A stretch of DNA of 52,396 bases from Nitrospirota bacterium (GTDB taxonomy: Bacteria > Nitrospirota > Thermodesulfovibrionia > Thermodesulfovibrionales > Magnetobacteriaceae): positions 1 through 52,396 of the forward strand of contig JADFXG010000020.1 of NCBI GenBank assembly GCA_015233895.1, written 5' to 3'. The stretch's first letter is position 1. Each line of letters opens with the position of its first letter. Below the pieces are notes generated by a model, which saw only the letters and a list, made by a program, of their open reading frames with translations, searched no databases and was not told the origin of the DNA. Made by a program: the position numbers and the translations under genes. Below, one piece after another: positions 43,840-52,396 of this stretch.

Positions 43840-44706
43840 GTGATAACGGAAAACTTGCATCCTAAGTCAAAAGGTCTCGACATCCTGTCAGCAGACGGGA
43901 TATTTGACCTTATGAGTGCTGACAACAGAGCAGTACTGGAGGCAGTTGAAGCGGCAAGGGAATCAATATGCAGAGCCATAGAGGATGCGTATAATACGAT
44001 ACGGGGTGGCGGTACGCTTCTTTATGTGGGGGCCGGGACAAGTGGGCGGCTTGGGGTACTGGATGCATCCGAGATGTATCCCACATTTAGCGCTCCGCCT
44101 ACTATGATACAGGCCGTTATAGCGGGCGGCGCCGATGCCTTAACCACTCCGGTTGAAGGAGCTGAGGACGATGTTATGGCAGGCTGTGATGCTGTTAAGT
44201 CAATTAAGTCAAATGATATGGTGCTGGGAATAACCGCATCAGGCACAGCTCCGTATGTGCTATCCGCTCTGAAAGAGGCAAAAAGACGAGGTGCTAAGAT
44301 ATGGCTTCTGACATGCAATGATAATAAATGTGATTTTTGCCCTGATTCGATAAACGTTGTCACAGGCCCTGAACTGATAGCAGGTTCAACGCGCCTTAAG
44401 GCCGGAACTGCCACTAAGATTGTGCTTAATATGATTTCCACCTCCGTTATGGTTAAACTTGGACGCGTGTATGATGGTTACATGGTGGATGTGGTGCCAT
44501 CTAACGAAAAACTCAAAAAACGTGCTATTAAAATAGTATCTGAACTAACAAATTGTACAACTCTGCGCGCGTCAGAATTGATTTCAGCCTCTGGCGGTAA
44601 CCCAAAGACCGCCATTTTAATGGAAATGAAAAACTTATCTAAAGAAGATGCTAAATCTCTTCTTGATAACTCAGGAGGTTCATTGAGAGCCGCTCTGAGG
44701 AGTTAA
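43840..44706 (+). CDS. murQ: N-acetylmuramic acid 6-phosphate etherase MurQ
   Basis: MurQ cleaves the lactyl ether of MurNAc-6-P to GlcNAc-6-P in muropeptide recycling. The 288-residue SIS-domain protein has YVGAGTSGRLGVLDASEMYPTF with the catalytic Glu region, AGGADALTTPVEGAEDD, and GITASGTAPYV. The start is GTG 43840, with no strong ribosome-binding site. It is followed 3 bp later by the anmK start, so the two recycling enzymes are made together. Confidence 0.95.
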   Translation: MITENLHPKSKGLDILSADGIFDLMSADNRAVLEAVEAARESICRAIEDAYNTIRGGGTLLYVGAGTSGRLGVLDASEMYPTFSAPPTMIQAVIAGGADALTTPVEGAEDDVMAGCDAVKSIKSNDMVLGITASGTAPYVLSALKEAKRRGAKIWLLTCNDNKCDFCPDSINVVTGPELIAGSTRLKAGTATKIVLNMISTSVMVKLGRVYDGYMVDVVPSNEKLKKRAIKIVSELTNCTTLRASELISASGGNPKTAILMEMKNLSKEDAKSLLDNSGGSLRAALRS

Positions 44707-44709
44707 ACT

Positions 44710-45855
44710 TTGAACACGCAGCTCAACAGCAAAAAGATCATCGGCCTCATGTCTGGCACCTCACATGACGGTGTTGACGGCGCACTGGTAGAAATTACAA
44801 GAGTTGGCATTAATAATGCTATCAGCGTTAATCTTCTGCACAACATTCATTTACCATATCCTGAAAAGTTACGGGTAAAAATACGTACAGCCTTTAATGG
44901 TAACACTGAGGCCATCTGCAGACTTAACTTTGAGCTTGGAGAGATTTTTGCCCTCTGCGCTAATAAGTTAATAGCGGCTTCAGGCGCCAAAACCAGCGAC
45001 ATAGCTCTTGTTGCCTCACACGGCCAAACCATCTGCCACATCCCGCCGGTTCGGGCAAAGTGGGGCTCTACGTTACAGATAGGGGAATCCTCGATAATTG
45101 CAGCGCGCACGGGTATTGTTACGGTGTCGGATTTTCGTCCCAAGGATATGGCATACGGAGGACAGGGAGCCCCGCTTGTGCCGCTTAGCGATTACCTGAT
45201 GTTTAAAAAACAGGGGGCTATAACGGCTGTTTTAAATATCGGCGGGATGGCAAATGTCACGATTTTAACTGAGAGCATTGAAGACCTTATAGCGTTTGAC
45301 ACAGGGCCCGGAAATTCCCTGATTGATGACACGGTAATGCTTTTAAGTGGTGGAAAACACGCTTTTGATAAGGACGGCATAATAGCTCGTGGTGGAATTT
45401 TAGACAAAAATCTCCTTAACGAACTTATGAAACATCCATATTTAAAGAAGAAACCGCCAAAATCAACAGGGCGTGAAACTTTTGGTAAAACTCTGTCCGA
45501 AGACATTTTTTACAACCGGTACAGTCATCTGAAAAAAGAAGACATTGTCTGCACACTAACCCATTTTACGGCTAAAACGATATTTAATTCGATTAGCCCT
45601 TACAAACCAACTGAGATTATAGTGACAGGAGGAGGCGTTAAAAACACGTATCTCATGGAACTCCTGAGCGGGTTGTTTTTGCCAACTGGCGCCGACATAA
45701 AAAACATATCTGAATACGGGATACCGCCTGAGGCTAAAGAGGCAGTGAGTTTTGCCGTGTTAGGCTACAGAGCATTGATTGGCCTGCCGGGAAACGTACC
45801 ATCGGCAACAGGCGCTTCAAGAAGTACAATACTTGGTAAATTCACATACCCTTAA
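44710..45855 (+). CDS. anmK: Anhydro-N-acetylmuramic acid kinase AnmK
   Basis: AnmK hydrolyses and phosphorylates 1,6-anhydroMurNAc to MurNAc-6-P, the MurQ substrate. The 381-residue protein shows GLMSGTSHDGVDGAL, VASHGQTICHIPP, LNIGGMANVTIL and FDTGPGNSLIDD, of normal length. The start is TTG 44710, with GAGG upstream. Placement directly after murQ joins consecutive steps of the pathway. Confidence 0.95.
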   Translation: MNTQLNSKKIIGLMSGTSHDGVDGALVEITRVGINNAISVNLLHNIHLPYPEKLRVKIRTAFNGNTEAICRLNFELGEIFALCANKLIAASGAKTSDIALVASHGQTICHIPPVRAKWGSTLQIGESSIIAARTGIVTVSDFRPKDMAYGGQGAPLVPLSDYLMFKKQGAITAVLNIGGMANVTILTESIEDLIAFDTGPGNSLIDDTVMLLSGGKHAFDKDGIIARGGILDKNLLNELMKHPYLKKKPPKSTGRETFGKTLSEDIFYNRYSHLKKEDIVCTLTHFTAKTIFNSISPYKPTEIIVTGGGVKNTYLMELLSGLFLPTGADIKNISEYGIPPEAKEAVSFAVLGYRALIGLPGNVPSATGASRSTILGKFTYP

Positions 45856-45900
45856 GCTCCGATTGTTTTGTTCTGTACGCTAACAGATTTAGATCTTTGA

Positions 45901-45906
45901 TATAAT
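45901..45906 (+). promoter_or_regulatory. -10 box close to the PhnD-like gene start
   Basis: TATAAT ends five bases before the ATG at 45912; no Shine-Dalgarno sequence is present. If used, transcription would start near the A of ATG, giving a leaderless mRNA. No convincing -35 box was seen. Confidence 0.35.
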
Positions 45907-45911
45907 ATACT

Positions 45912-47633
45912 ATGTGCAAAACTTACAGGATATTACTACCGAATTTTTTTTTCTTTCTCATACCAATAGCCACTGCGATTATACTCTGCCTTAGTGCAGA
46001 TTCATCCGCGCAACATAATAACGTTGTCAAGATAGGTGTTGCCTCTATGACTACACCTGTTGATGCGGTTAAATACTACCAGGACGTTATTGATTACATT
46101 GGGCAACAGATAAAACAGCCGGTACAGATGGTTTACCGAAGGACATACAGTGAAATGGACTCTTTACTCAAAAAAGGAGAGGTCGAAATCGCATTCATCT
46201 GTTCTGCGCCATACGTAAGAAACAAGGAGCAGTTTGGGGCTGAACTCCTTGTGGCGCCAAGCGTAAAGGAAAGTTCTATGTATCACTCATATATTATAGT
46301 TCATAAAGACAGCGCGATTAAATCTTTTCCAGAGCTTAAGGGAAGGGTGTTTGCTTTCACCGACCCTCAATCAAATAGCGGTACACTATATCCCACATAT
46401 TTACTTAAGACAATGAAACACACGCCAGAAAGTTTTTTTAACAGATTTATCTATAGTTACAGCCATAATAAATCCGTGGAGATGGTTGCCAAGAAAATTG
46501 TGGATGGTGCGGCGGTAGAGAGTATAATTTATGAATATATGCTGAAAACGGAATCTCCTTATGCAAAACAGGTAAAAATCATCAAGCGTTCTCCCCCCTT
46601 TGGAATCCCTCCGGTAGTTGTGACACGGGGTATTGACCCTGTGCTAAGGAAAAAGGTGAGAGATGCTTTCCTGAGTATGCAGCATACAGCAAAAGGAAAG
46701 GCGATTCTCGATGCAATGATGTTAGGCGGATTTGTTGAGGTTTCCGACAGCAACTATGACACTGTAAGGGCTATGGAATACGCTGTTTCAGACAGAGCTG
46801 GTGTTGCAAGGAATGACAGGGATAACAAAACGGTATATTTCGGTGTGATTCCAAGGGATAATCCAAGGATAATATATGAAAAGTACCAGCCTCTTTTAGA
46901 TTACCTTGCACAAAGGACACCCTACAAGTATGAACTTGTTTTGAAGAAAAACTATGAAGAGACAGTAAAAGCGCTGGGTAATGGAGAGACAGATGTTGCC
47001 CTTCTAGGACCGTTAACCTATCTTGAGGCCCACTCAAAGTATGGCGCTATTTGTATTCTAAAATCTAAAGGAACTGACGGGAATGCAGGGTTTAAGAGCG
47101 TTATAATTAAGAGGAAAGATTCCCTTATCAATAATCCCTCTGAACTTAAGGGGAAAAGTGTTGCCTTTGCCGCCTCTAAATCAACGTCGGGGAACCTCAT
47201 CCCCCGGTACATGCTTGCCGATGCCGGAGTACATCTGAGCGGCCTCAGTGGCTATGCAAATTTTGACTATCATGACTCCGTCGTAAAGGCAATCCTGAGT
47301 GGACAGTTTACGGCAGGCGCCGTCAGAGAATCCGTTGCCAGGAAATATATGAAGTTGGGGATAAAAACTATTGCCGAATCCGGGTCCATCCCAACGGGGC
47401 CTCTTGTTGTCGGGCCGGGAACTTCGGTTAAAGCAATAGAAAGCATAAAGAAAGCCCTTCTTGAACTCAACCCCCGCAACAGTGACGACCGTAAAACACT
47501 GAATCGCCTCGATGAAGACTTAAGAAACGGTTTTATTGAAGCATCAGACAAGGATTATGAGGATATACGTAAAAAAATCAATGCCGTGCCGCAAACATGT
47601 GGCATGGGATGCCATCCAAAGATACGGCTATGA
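45912..47633 (+). CDS. Secreted tandem PhnD-like periplasmic binding protein
   Basis: The 573-residue protein has a signal peptide (hydrophobic 11-27, cleavage near residue 33) and two consecutive PhnD-type type 2 binding domains, about 39-290 and 306-555. Each has the pattern KIGVASM/YFGVIPR, ELKG + F/AFA..S.SG and DG/AGAV; both halves are related. The tail holds CGMGCH (Cys563, Cys567, His568). No transporter permease follows; instead a membrane kinase gene overlaps its stop by ATGA. It probably senses phosphate, phosphonate or another small oxyanion for the kinase. Confidence 0.87.
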   Translation: MCKTYRILLPNFFFFLIPIATAIILCLSADSSAQHNNVVKIGVASMTTPVDAVKYYQDVIDYIGQQIKQPVQMVYRRTYSEMDSLLKKGEVEIAFICSAPYVRNKEQFGAELLVAPSVKESSMYHSYIIVHKDSAIKSFPELKGRVFAFTDPQSNSGTLYPTYLLKTMKHTPESFFNRFIYSYSHNKSVEMVAKKIVDGAAVESIIYEYMLKTESPYAKQVKIIKRSPPFGIPPVVVTRGIDPVLRKKVRDAFLSMQHTAKGKAILDAMMLGGFVEVSDSNYDTVRAMEYAVSDRAGVARNDRDNKTVYFGVIPRDNPRIIYEKYQPLLDYLAQRTPYKYELVLKKNYEETVKALGNGETDVALLGPLTYLEAHSKYGAICILKSKGTDGNAGFKSVIIKRKDSLINNPSELKGKSVAFAASKSTSGNLIPRYMLADAGVHLSGLSGYANFDYHDSVVKAILSGQFTAGAVRESVARKYMKLGIKTIAESGSIPTGPLVVGPGTSVKAIESIKKALLELNPRNSDDRKTLNRLDEDLRNGFIEASDKDYEDIRKKINAVPQTCGMGCHPKIRL

Positions 47634-49093
47634 ACACAATATCGGTTCTTTTCTCAAGGTTGGGCCTTCAATATAAATTCATACTTATCACTACCTGTTC
47701 AATCATTGCGGCTATGGGTATTGTTGGATATCTTGCGGTTGAAAGAGAAAAGAATATTCTCTATGTTGAAGCCGAAAAACAAGGGAGACTTCTCGGTGAA
47801 ACCCTTGCCATTCCAATAATTAATGATCTCATATATGAAAAACTCGGTATTGTGGAAGAGGGAGGCCTTTTAGATAACTACATCATGGAGATATTCAGCA
47901 GGCAGGATATAGCCCTATTGTATATCGCAGTTCTCAATGAGGCAGGCAAGGTAATGTCCCACAACAATATCACCGAATACGGGAAAGTTTATACCGATCA
48001 GTTGACAAGGAGGGCACTTGCTTCAGACTCAACTATTGTACAACAGATAGACAACAACACCCTGGATTTTGGAGTTCCTCTGTCCATAGGTAAAAAGAAA
48101 TGGGGTGTTCTGAGATTTGGGTTATCTCTGGAAAAGGTTGAGCGTGAAATCCTTGTCACCATTAAAAGGATTGTGATTCTTACGATGGCTCTTCTCTTTG
48201 CGGGCTTTGTAATCATAATGCTTTTGAGCAAGCGGTTTATAAGCCCTATAATTCATCTGGCAAACACTATGGAAAAAGCGCGGGGTGATTATCTCGATAT
48301 CAGTGTTGACGTAAAAGGACACGATGAGCTTGCTATTTTAGGAAAGAGGTTTAACAGCATGATAGAAAGACTACGGCAGGCAAATGAAGACCTGAAAAAG
48401 ACTCATGAAAAACTTATCCGCTCAGAGAAGCTTGCCTCTATAGGAATACTTGCCGCTGGTGTTGCACATGAGATAAATAATCCTCTTGGCGGAATCTTTA
48501 ACTGTATAGAGATGCTCAGGCACAATGGCGGCAATGCTGAACTAAGGGAAAAGTATCTGGCTCTTGTCAACGAGGGATTGGATAGGATCGGAAATACTGT
48601 AAACAAGCTCTTATGGATGTCACAGAGGCCAGATCACTCTCCTGTCAGTGTGAACATAAGAGACACAATGGACAGCGTTTACTCTTTTCTTGAGTATAAA
48701 ATACAAAAACGAGGCATTGCTTTCATTAACGAGGTACCCGACGACCTGCAAGTTACCTTTGATATACACGATTTTCAGCAGTTGATTTTAAATCTCTTTA
48801 TCAATTCGATTCACGCAATGGTTAACGGTGGGACACTGGAGGTCTGTGGACACAGGGAGGGCTCATCGGTAAGTATCGAGGTGGCAGATACCGGCTGTGG
48901 AATTGCTGCGGAAAACATTGGCAGGATTTTTGATCCATTTTTTACTACAAAACCCACAGGAGAGGGCACAGGGCTTGGGCTCTGGTTGACTTACGAAATA
49001 ATCAGAAACTATAATGGTGAAATATCGGTCGAAAGTGAGTTTGGAAAAGGCAGCAGATTCATCATGCGTTTTCCGGTAACTGAATCCATATGA
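47630..49093 (+). CDS. Membrane HAMP-histidine kinase, NtrB-like
   Basis: ATG 47630 overlaps the PhnD stop by ATGA, preferred over a longer frame from 47597. The 487-residue kinase has TM1 (about 15-36), a ~145-residue periplasmic domain, TM2 (about 181-200), HAMP (201-253), HisKA with His280 (GVAHEINNPLGG) and HATPase_c with NLFINSIHAM, DTGCGI, PFFTTKPTGEGTGLGL. It should pass a signal from the binding protein to the NtrC-type regulator. The stop overlaps the regulator's ATG. Confidence 0.94.
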   Translation: MNTISVLFSRLGLQYKFILITTCSIIAAMGIVGYLAVEREKNILYVEAEKQGRLLGETLAIPIINDLIYEKLGIVEEGGLLDNYIMEIFSRQDIALLYIAVLNEAGKVMSHNNITEYGKVYTDQLTRRALASDSTIVQQIDNNTLDFGVPLSIGKKKWGVLRFGLSLEKVEREILVTIKRIVILTMALLFAGFVIIMLLSKRFISPIIHLANTMEKARGDYLDISVDVKGHDELAILGKRFNSMIERLRQANEDLKKTHEKLIRSEKLASIGILAAGVAHEINNPLGGIFNCIEMLRHNGGNAELREKYLALVNEGLDRIGNTVNKLLWMSQRPDHSPVSVNIRDTMDSVYSFLEYKIQKRGIAFINEVPDDLQVTFDIHDFQQLILNLFINSIHAMVNGGTLEVCGHREGSSVSIEVADTGCGIAAENIGRIFDPFFTTKPTGEGTGLGLWLTYEIIRNYNGEISVESEFGKGSRFIMRFPVTESI

Positions 49094-50427
49094 AAGAAAT
49101 GATACTGTTGATAGAAGATGAAAAGCTGATGCGTGTGACCCTTGAGGATGCCTTGAAAGAGAAAGGATACGAGGTGATGTCTTTCGATACAGGCACGGGG
49201 GCACTGAACGCACTCAAACACAACTCTTTCGATGTTGCCGTAACCGATGTCAGGCTTCCCGACATGGATGGTTTCGACATTGTCAGGGAAATAACCGGAC
49301 GCAATGTTACGCAGGTGATAGTCATGACGGCGTATGGCACTATAAAGGATGCTGTGGAGGCGATGAAACTCGGCGCATTCGATTATATAACCAAGCCCTT
49401 TGCTCTCGATGAATTCCTGTTGCTTATAGCAAGGGCGCTTGAGATGAAGAGGCTGAGAGAGGAAAATATAAGGCTTAAAAAGGACCTCAGGAGGTGTTAC
49501 TCGGCACCAAACATAATAGGTGAAAGTCCAGGTATGAAAAAGGTCTTCTCGCTCATCTCAAATGTCTCCTCTTTGGATACGACAGTTCTTATTCTCGGTG
49601 AGAGCGGAACCGGCAAAGAGCTTGTCGCCACTACAATTCACTACCAAAGTAAGCGCAATGAAAAACCTCTCATCAAGGTAAATTGCGCTGCGCTGCCTGA
49701 CGGCCTCATAGAAAGCGAACTGTTCGGCTATGAAAAAGGAGCCTTTACGGGAGCCTTAAAAAGAAAACCCGGCAGGTTTGAGCTTGCACACGGCGGTACA
49801 ATTTTCCTTGACGAGATTGGAGATATTTCTCTTTTAAACCAGGCGAAAATCCTCAGGGTCATACAGGAAAGACAATTTGAAAGAGTTGGTGGCACAGCCA
49901 CTTTGGATGTTGACGTTAGAATAATTGCCGCAACGAACAGGAATCTTCAAGAGGATGTTAAGGCTGGACGGTTCAGGGAAGACCTGTACTACCGGCTCAA
50001 TGTTATACCTGTTACCATTCCACCGCTGAGAGAGCGGAAAGAGGACATTCCTAATCTGCTTGAGTTTTTTATGGATAAATACAGAGGCAAGCTTTCCAGA
50101 TATGTTCGGCTCTCCAAAGTTGCCGTAGATATGCTTCTTACATACGATTATCCGGGCAACGTCAGAGAGCTTGAAAATATCATTGAACGGTGCGTAACTC
50201 TTTCAACCGGTAGTGTTATCGGTAGGGATGAACTACCGCCCTTCATTGAAAATGGAGCTTACGCCGCAAAAAACCGGTTTCTCTCCGACGTTGCCGCCGA
50301 AGCCGAAAAAGACCATATAATAAACGTTCTGAAAACCACACAGGGTAATAAGACCAAAGGAGCGGAACTTCTTGGCATAAGCAGAAAAACCTTGTGGGAA
50401 AAGATGCACGCTTACGGTATAGAATAG
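49090..50427 (+). CDS. NtrC-family sigma-54-dependent response regulator
   Basis: The 445-residue protein has a receiver (Asp53 in TDVRLPDMDG), an AAA+ domain with Walker A GESGTGKE (170-177), GAFTGA (217-222) for sigma-54 contact, Walker B FLDEIGD, and a Fis-type HTH at the C terminus (LKTTQGNKTKGAELLGISRKTLWEKM). It activates sigma-54 promoters when phosphorylated. Its start overlaps the kinase stop as ATGA. Target genes are unknown; no clear -24/-12 site was recognised nearby. Confidence 0.95.
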   Translation: MKEMILLIEDEKLMRVTLEDALKEKGYEVMSFDTGTGALNALKHNSFDVAVTDVRLPDMDGFDIVREITGRNVTQVIVMTAYGTIKDAVEAMKLGAFDYITKPFALDEFLLLIARALEMKRLREENIRLKKDLRRCYSAPNIIGESPGMKKVFSLISNVSSLDTTVLILGESGTGKELVATTIHYQSKRNEKPLIKVNCAALPDGLIESELFGYEKGAFTGALKRKPGRFELAHGGTIFLDEIGDISLLNQAKILRVIQERQFERVGGTATLDVDVRIIAATNRNLQEDVKAGRFREDLYYRLNVIPVTIPPLRERKEDIPNLLEFFMDKYRGKLSRYVRLSKVAVDMLLTYDYPGNVRELENIIERCVTLSTGSVIGRDELPPFIENGAYAAKNRFLSDVAAEAEKDHIINVLKTTQGNKTKGAELLGISRKTLWEKMHAYGIE

Positions 50428-50470
50428 ATATGTATTAATACTAAATTATACGATTGAAGACGGATTGGTA

Positions 50471-51439
50471 TTACTCAAGAATAATATTAAATAAATATCC
50501 TGTAAAAATAATACCTATGCCTACAATTCCTGCAAAAATGAAAATCAATTTCGTTTTCATCACTTTTTTCAAGATCATAAACTCCGGCAATGAAAGCCCT
50601 GTTACTGCCATCATAAAAGCAAGCGTCGTCCCCATAGCAACACCTTTTTCAGTTAAGGCGCTGATTAGCGGTATAACCCCGGCCGCGTTTGAATAGAGTG
50701 GAATACCGATAATTGTTGCCAAAGGCACCGCATACCATTTGTCGGCGCCTGCATAACGGGCCAAAAAGCCAATTGGCACATATCCGTGTATCCACGCACC
50801 CAAACCAATGCCGATTATGATGTAAATCCAAACTTTCTTTATAATATTCAGCGTATAATATTTAGCGTATTCAACTCTGTCTTTCCATCGCATTTCTATT
50901 TTATCTTCTGGGGTCTGTATTCTAATATTAAAAACGAATTTTTCAACCAAATTCTCAACTTTGAGTTTTCCAATAACAATTCCGGAAAATATCGCGATTA
51001 TCAGGCCACTGAAAATATAAATTAGTGCCACTTTCCAGCCGAACATTCCTAAAAGCAGAACTAAAGCAACCTCGTTAATCATCGGTGAAGCGACAAGAAA
51101 AGAAAATGTAATACCAAGAGGCACGCCAGCCTCTACAAAACCTAAAAAAAGCGGAACAGCACTGCACGAACAAAAAGGTGTAATAATTCCAAACATGGAG
51201 GCGAGGATATTACCAGAATATTTGTTTTTTCCCAATAATATACAGCGGATTCTTTCCGGTGGAAGATAGGATCGAATTATGGACACCATAAAAATAATGA
51301 CTGAAAGAAGAATGAATATTTTTATTGTGTCAAAAATGAAAAAGTTTACCGCATCGGCAAAAATAGTCTTTGCCTCTAAGCCAAAAACCGTATAGGTCAG
51401 CCAATTAGCCAATAATTTAACGGGATAGAAAATATCCAT
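50471..51439 (-). CDS. YraQ/DUF318 (ArsP-like) family permease
   Basis: The 322-residue membrane protein has about eight helices and the family motif TPFCSCSAVP (Thr87, Cys90, Cys92), plus SPMINEVAL and SNAAGVIPL. Members include ArsP, an organoarsenical exporter, but many have no known substrate. It starts 4 bp after the CxxC thioredoxin-like gene, a pairing often seen. It is convergent with the NtrC gene, 43 bp away. Confidence 0.88.
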   Translation of the reverse strand: MDIFYPVKLLANWLTYTVFGLEAKTIFADAVNFFIFDTIKIFILLSVIIFMVSIIRSYLPPERIRCILLGKNKYSGNILASMFGIITPFCSCSAVPLFLGFVEAGVPLGITFSFLVASPMINEVALVLLLGMFGWKVALIYIFSGLIIAIFSGIVIGKLKVENLVEKFVFNIRIQTPEDKIEMRWKDRVEYAKYYTLNIIKKVWIYIIIGIGLGAWIHGYVPIGFLARYAGADKWYAVPLATIIGIPLYSNAAGVIPLISALTEKGVAMGTTLAFMMAVTGLSLPEFMILKKVMKTKLIFIFAGIVGIGIIFTGYLFNIILE

Positions 51440-51443
51440 AATT

Positions 51444-51683
51444 TTAAATATTTTTACTTATAGCTTCTTTTATCTTTTCGATATCAGGGACAAAGCCCGT
51501 TAATATTGGTTTGTTGTCTATCACTAAAACAGGAGTGGACATAACGCCAATTTCGATTATTTTTTGAACGTCTGTTATGTATTCGACCTCAACTTTTAAA
51601 CCGAGTTCCTTTACTGCTTGTAAAGTTAGCCCATACAACCTCTTACAGTTATAACAACCTGAACCGAAAACCTGGATTTTCAT
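51444..51683 (-). CDS. Small thioredoxin-like redox-active disulfide protein
   Basis: The 79-residue protein begins KIQVFGSGCYNCKRL with a CYNC redox pair (Cys10, Cys13) and contains STPVLVID with the cis-Pro, as in TM0996/MTH895-type glutaredoxin-like proteins. ATG 51683 is preferred as GGAG stands about nine bases before; GTG 51698 adds five residues. It probably reduces the CSC-containing permease next door or its substrate; this is inference from pairing. Confidence 0.88.
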   Translation of the reverse strand: MKIQVFGSGCYNCKRLYGLTLQAVKELGLKVEVEYITDVQKIIEIGVMSTPVLVIDNKPILTGFVPDIEKIKEAISKNI

Positions 51684-51804
51684 CGTTTCATTCTCCACGT
51701 TATATTGTTAGTTACGTTAGAAACATCATATTCCATACCAACAATTAACCTTAATAAAAAATAGGTGCTTGCGCTAAATTGATTAAGAAACCTCTATATT
51801 TCAT

Positions 51805-52396
51805 TTAAAACTCATATCGTAATTGCACGTAAATATTATTATCTTTACTGAGTTGGCCAAACTGGCTCCACTGTTTATTACCACCAAATACTTGTGCTCC
51901 TATTGCTCCCCATATGTTATCGGTAAAGTTATATTTTACTTCAGGATTAAGTAAGTAATCATCATATGCAGGGCTCCAGAACATAAAAAACGATAATTTT
52001 AACGTCTGATATTTGAGAAGTTGAGTAAGTCTTAACGAGACGAGGTGGTTTACTTCCTTTTCCTCATTAAATCCCTGCGGAAGATTGCTCCTGTAGTTAG
52101 AATATTTACACATGTACTCGCCATAATACTGTAACCCCAAAGTAAAATCCTCCCACATTTGTTTTTGGTAACCAAGCAAATATTTCATCGATGGGTTTGG
52201 TATTGTTGAATTAGAACCTTCTCTGTCTTGTACAGAATCGTAGTAACCTGTTTCAAAACTCAAAATACCGCCTAAAGTCCTGCCTTGAAGGCTCATCCCG
52301 TATACATTTAACTCAGGGTAAAAAAGTGTTATGGTCTTTGGCGTTATCGGGTTATCTGGTAACATAGACGGCTGTTTGTAAAAGCCCCGATAGAAA
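51805..52396 (-). CDS. Outer-membrane beta-barrel protein (5' partial)
   Basis: The frame is still open at the window edge, with RGFYKQPS before the ATG at 52365, so the gene starts beyond 52396. The visible ~197 residues alternate aromatic and polar residues in short strands and end in YVQLRYEF with a terminal Phe, the signature of BAM-inserted barrels. It may be a porin-like protein, but its N-terminal part is missing. It lies 121 bp upstream of the thioredoxin-like gene on the same strand; a link with transport by the permease is possible. Confidence 0.78.
   Translation of the reverse strand, partial: FYRGFYKQPSMLPDNPITPKTITLFYPELNVYGMSLQGRTLGGILSFETGYYDSVQDREGSNSTIPNPSMKYLLGYQKQMWEDFTLGLQYYGEYMCKYSNYRSNLPQGFNEEKEVNHLVSLRLTQLLKYQTLKLSFFMFWSPAYDDYLLNPEVKYNFTDNIWGAIGAQVFGGNKQWSQFGQLSKDNNIYVQLRYEF

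Noticed and set aside
1-52396. Magnetosome gene cluster or T2SS cluster
   Set aside because: No mam/man-type genes; only two pseudopilin genes of a secretion system are present.

Overview
The window reads as a chromosomal segment of a Gram-negative, flagellated, anaerobe-like bacterium rich in two-component signalling. LPS export (LptD), an O-antigen ligase-like protein, a FlaG-like protein, a CoA-acylate/acetate-forming enzyme, ferredoxin-type 2-oxoacid oxidoreductase subunits and many paralogous receiver/kinase genes would fit a Nitrospirota-like or deltaproteobacterial-grade lineage. Nitrospirota is my best guess, from gene style only; there is no rRNA or other marker. No tRNA, rRNA, CRISPR array or magnetosome gene was seen.

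Layout. 1-1926: 3' part of an acetate kinase/PduL phosphotransacylase fusion, open at the window edge. 2071-10633: a six-gene co-directional signalling array with eight receiver domains and four kinases, starting and ending with paralogous double-receiver proteins. 10634-11227: gene-free, with a MITE-like element (15-bp inverted ends, 5-bp target duplication) inserted in a dispersed repeat, then a bidirectional terminator. 11228-16572, minus strand: argJ, two pseudopilins, a CPBP protease, hisF, hisA and a TIM-barrel protein. 16863-19626, minus strand: PurH split into two genes with a DUF89 phosphatase gene between them. 19758-25159: lptD and two convergent, overlapping genes for polytopic glycosyltransferase-like proteins. 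25295-28924: two subunits of a 2-oxoacid:ferredoxin oxidoreductase, a GNAT-Nudix fusion and a secreted clan-A glycoside hydrolase. 28986-34616, minus strand: FlaG-like and Ala-rich proteins downstream of a three-gene histidine-kinase/receiver operon. 34694-35845: O-antigen ligase-like protein.

35984-40959 is a defence/toxin-antitoxin island: ParDE-like pair, DUF4258/DUF2283 pair, a CHAT-STAND NTPase-TPR protein whose natural 5' end is cut by an in-frame TAG, and HicBA, with dispersed palindromic repeats between them. 41127-45855 returns to housekeeping: phosphohexomutase, UDP-glucuronate decarboxylase, and MurQ plus AnmK for muropeptide recycling. 45912-50427 is a tightly overlapped trio: tandem PhnD-like binding protein, membrane histidine kinase and NtrC-type sigma-54 activator. 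50471-52396, minus strand, holds a YraQ/ArsP-type permease, a small CxxC thioredoxin-like protein and the 3' part of an outer-membrane barrel gene.

The best candidates for something new are the split purH operon with the DUF89 gene, the GNAT-Nudix fusion, the PhnD/kinase/NtrC trio with a CX3CH tail on the sensor, and the CHAT-STAND island with its amber-interrupted reading frame.
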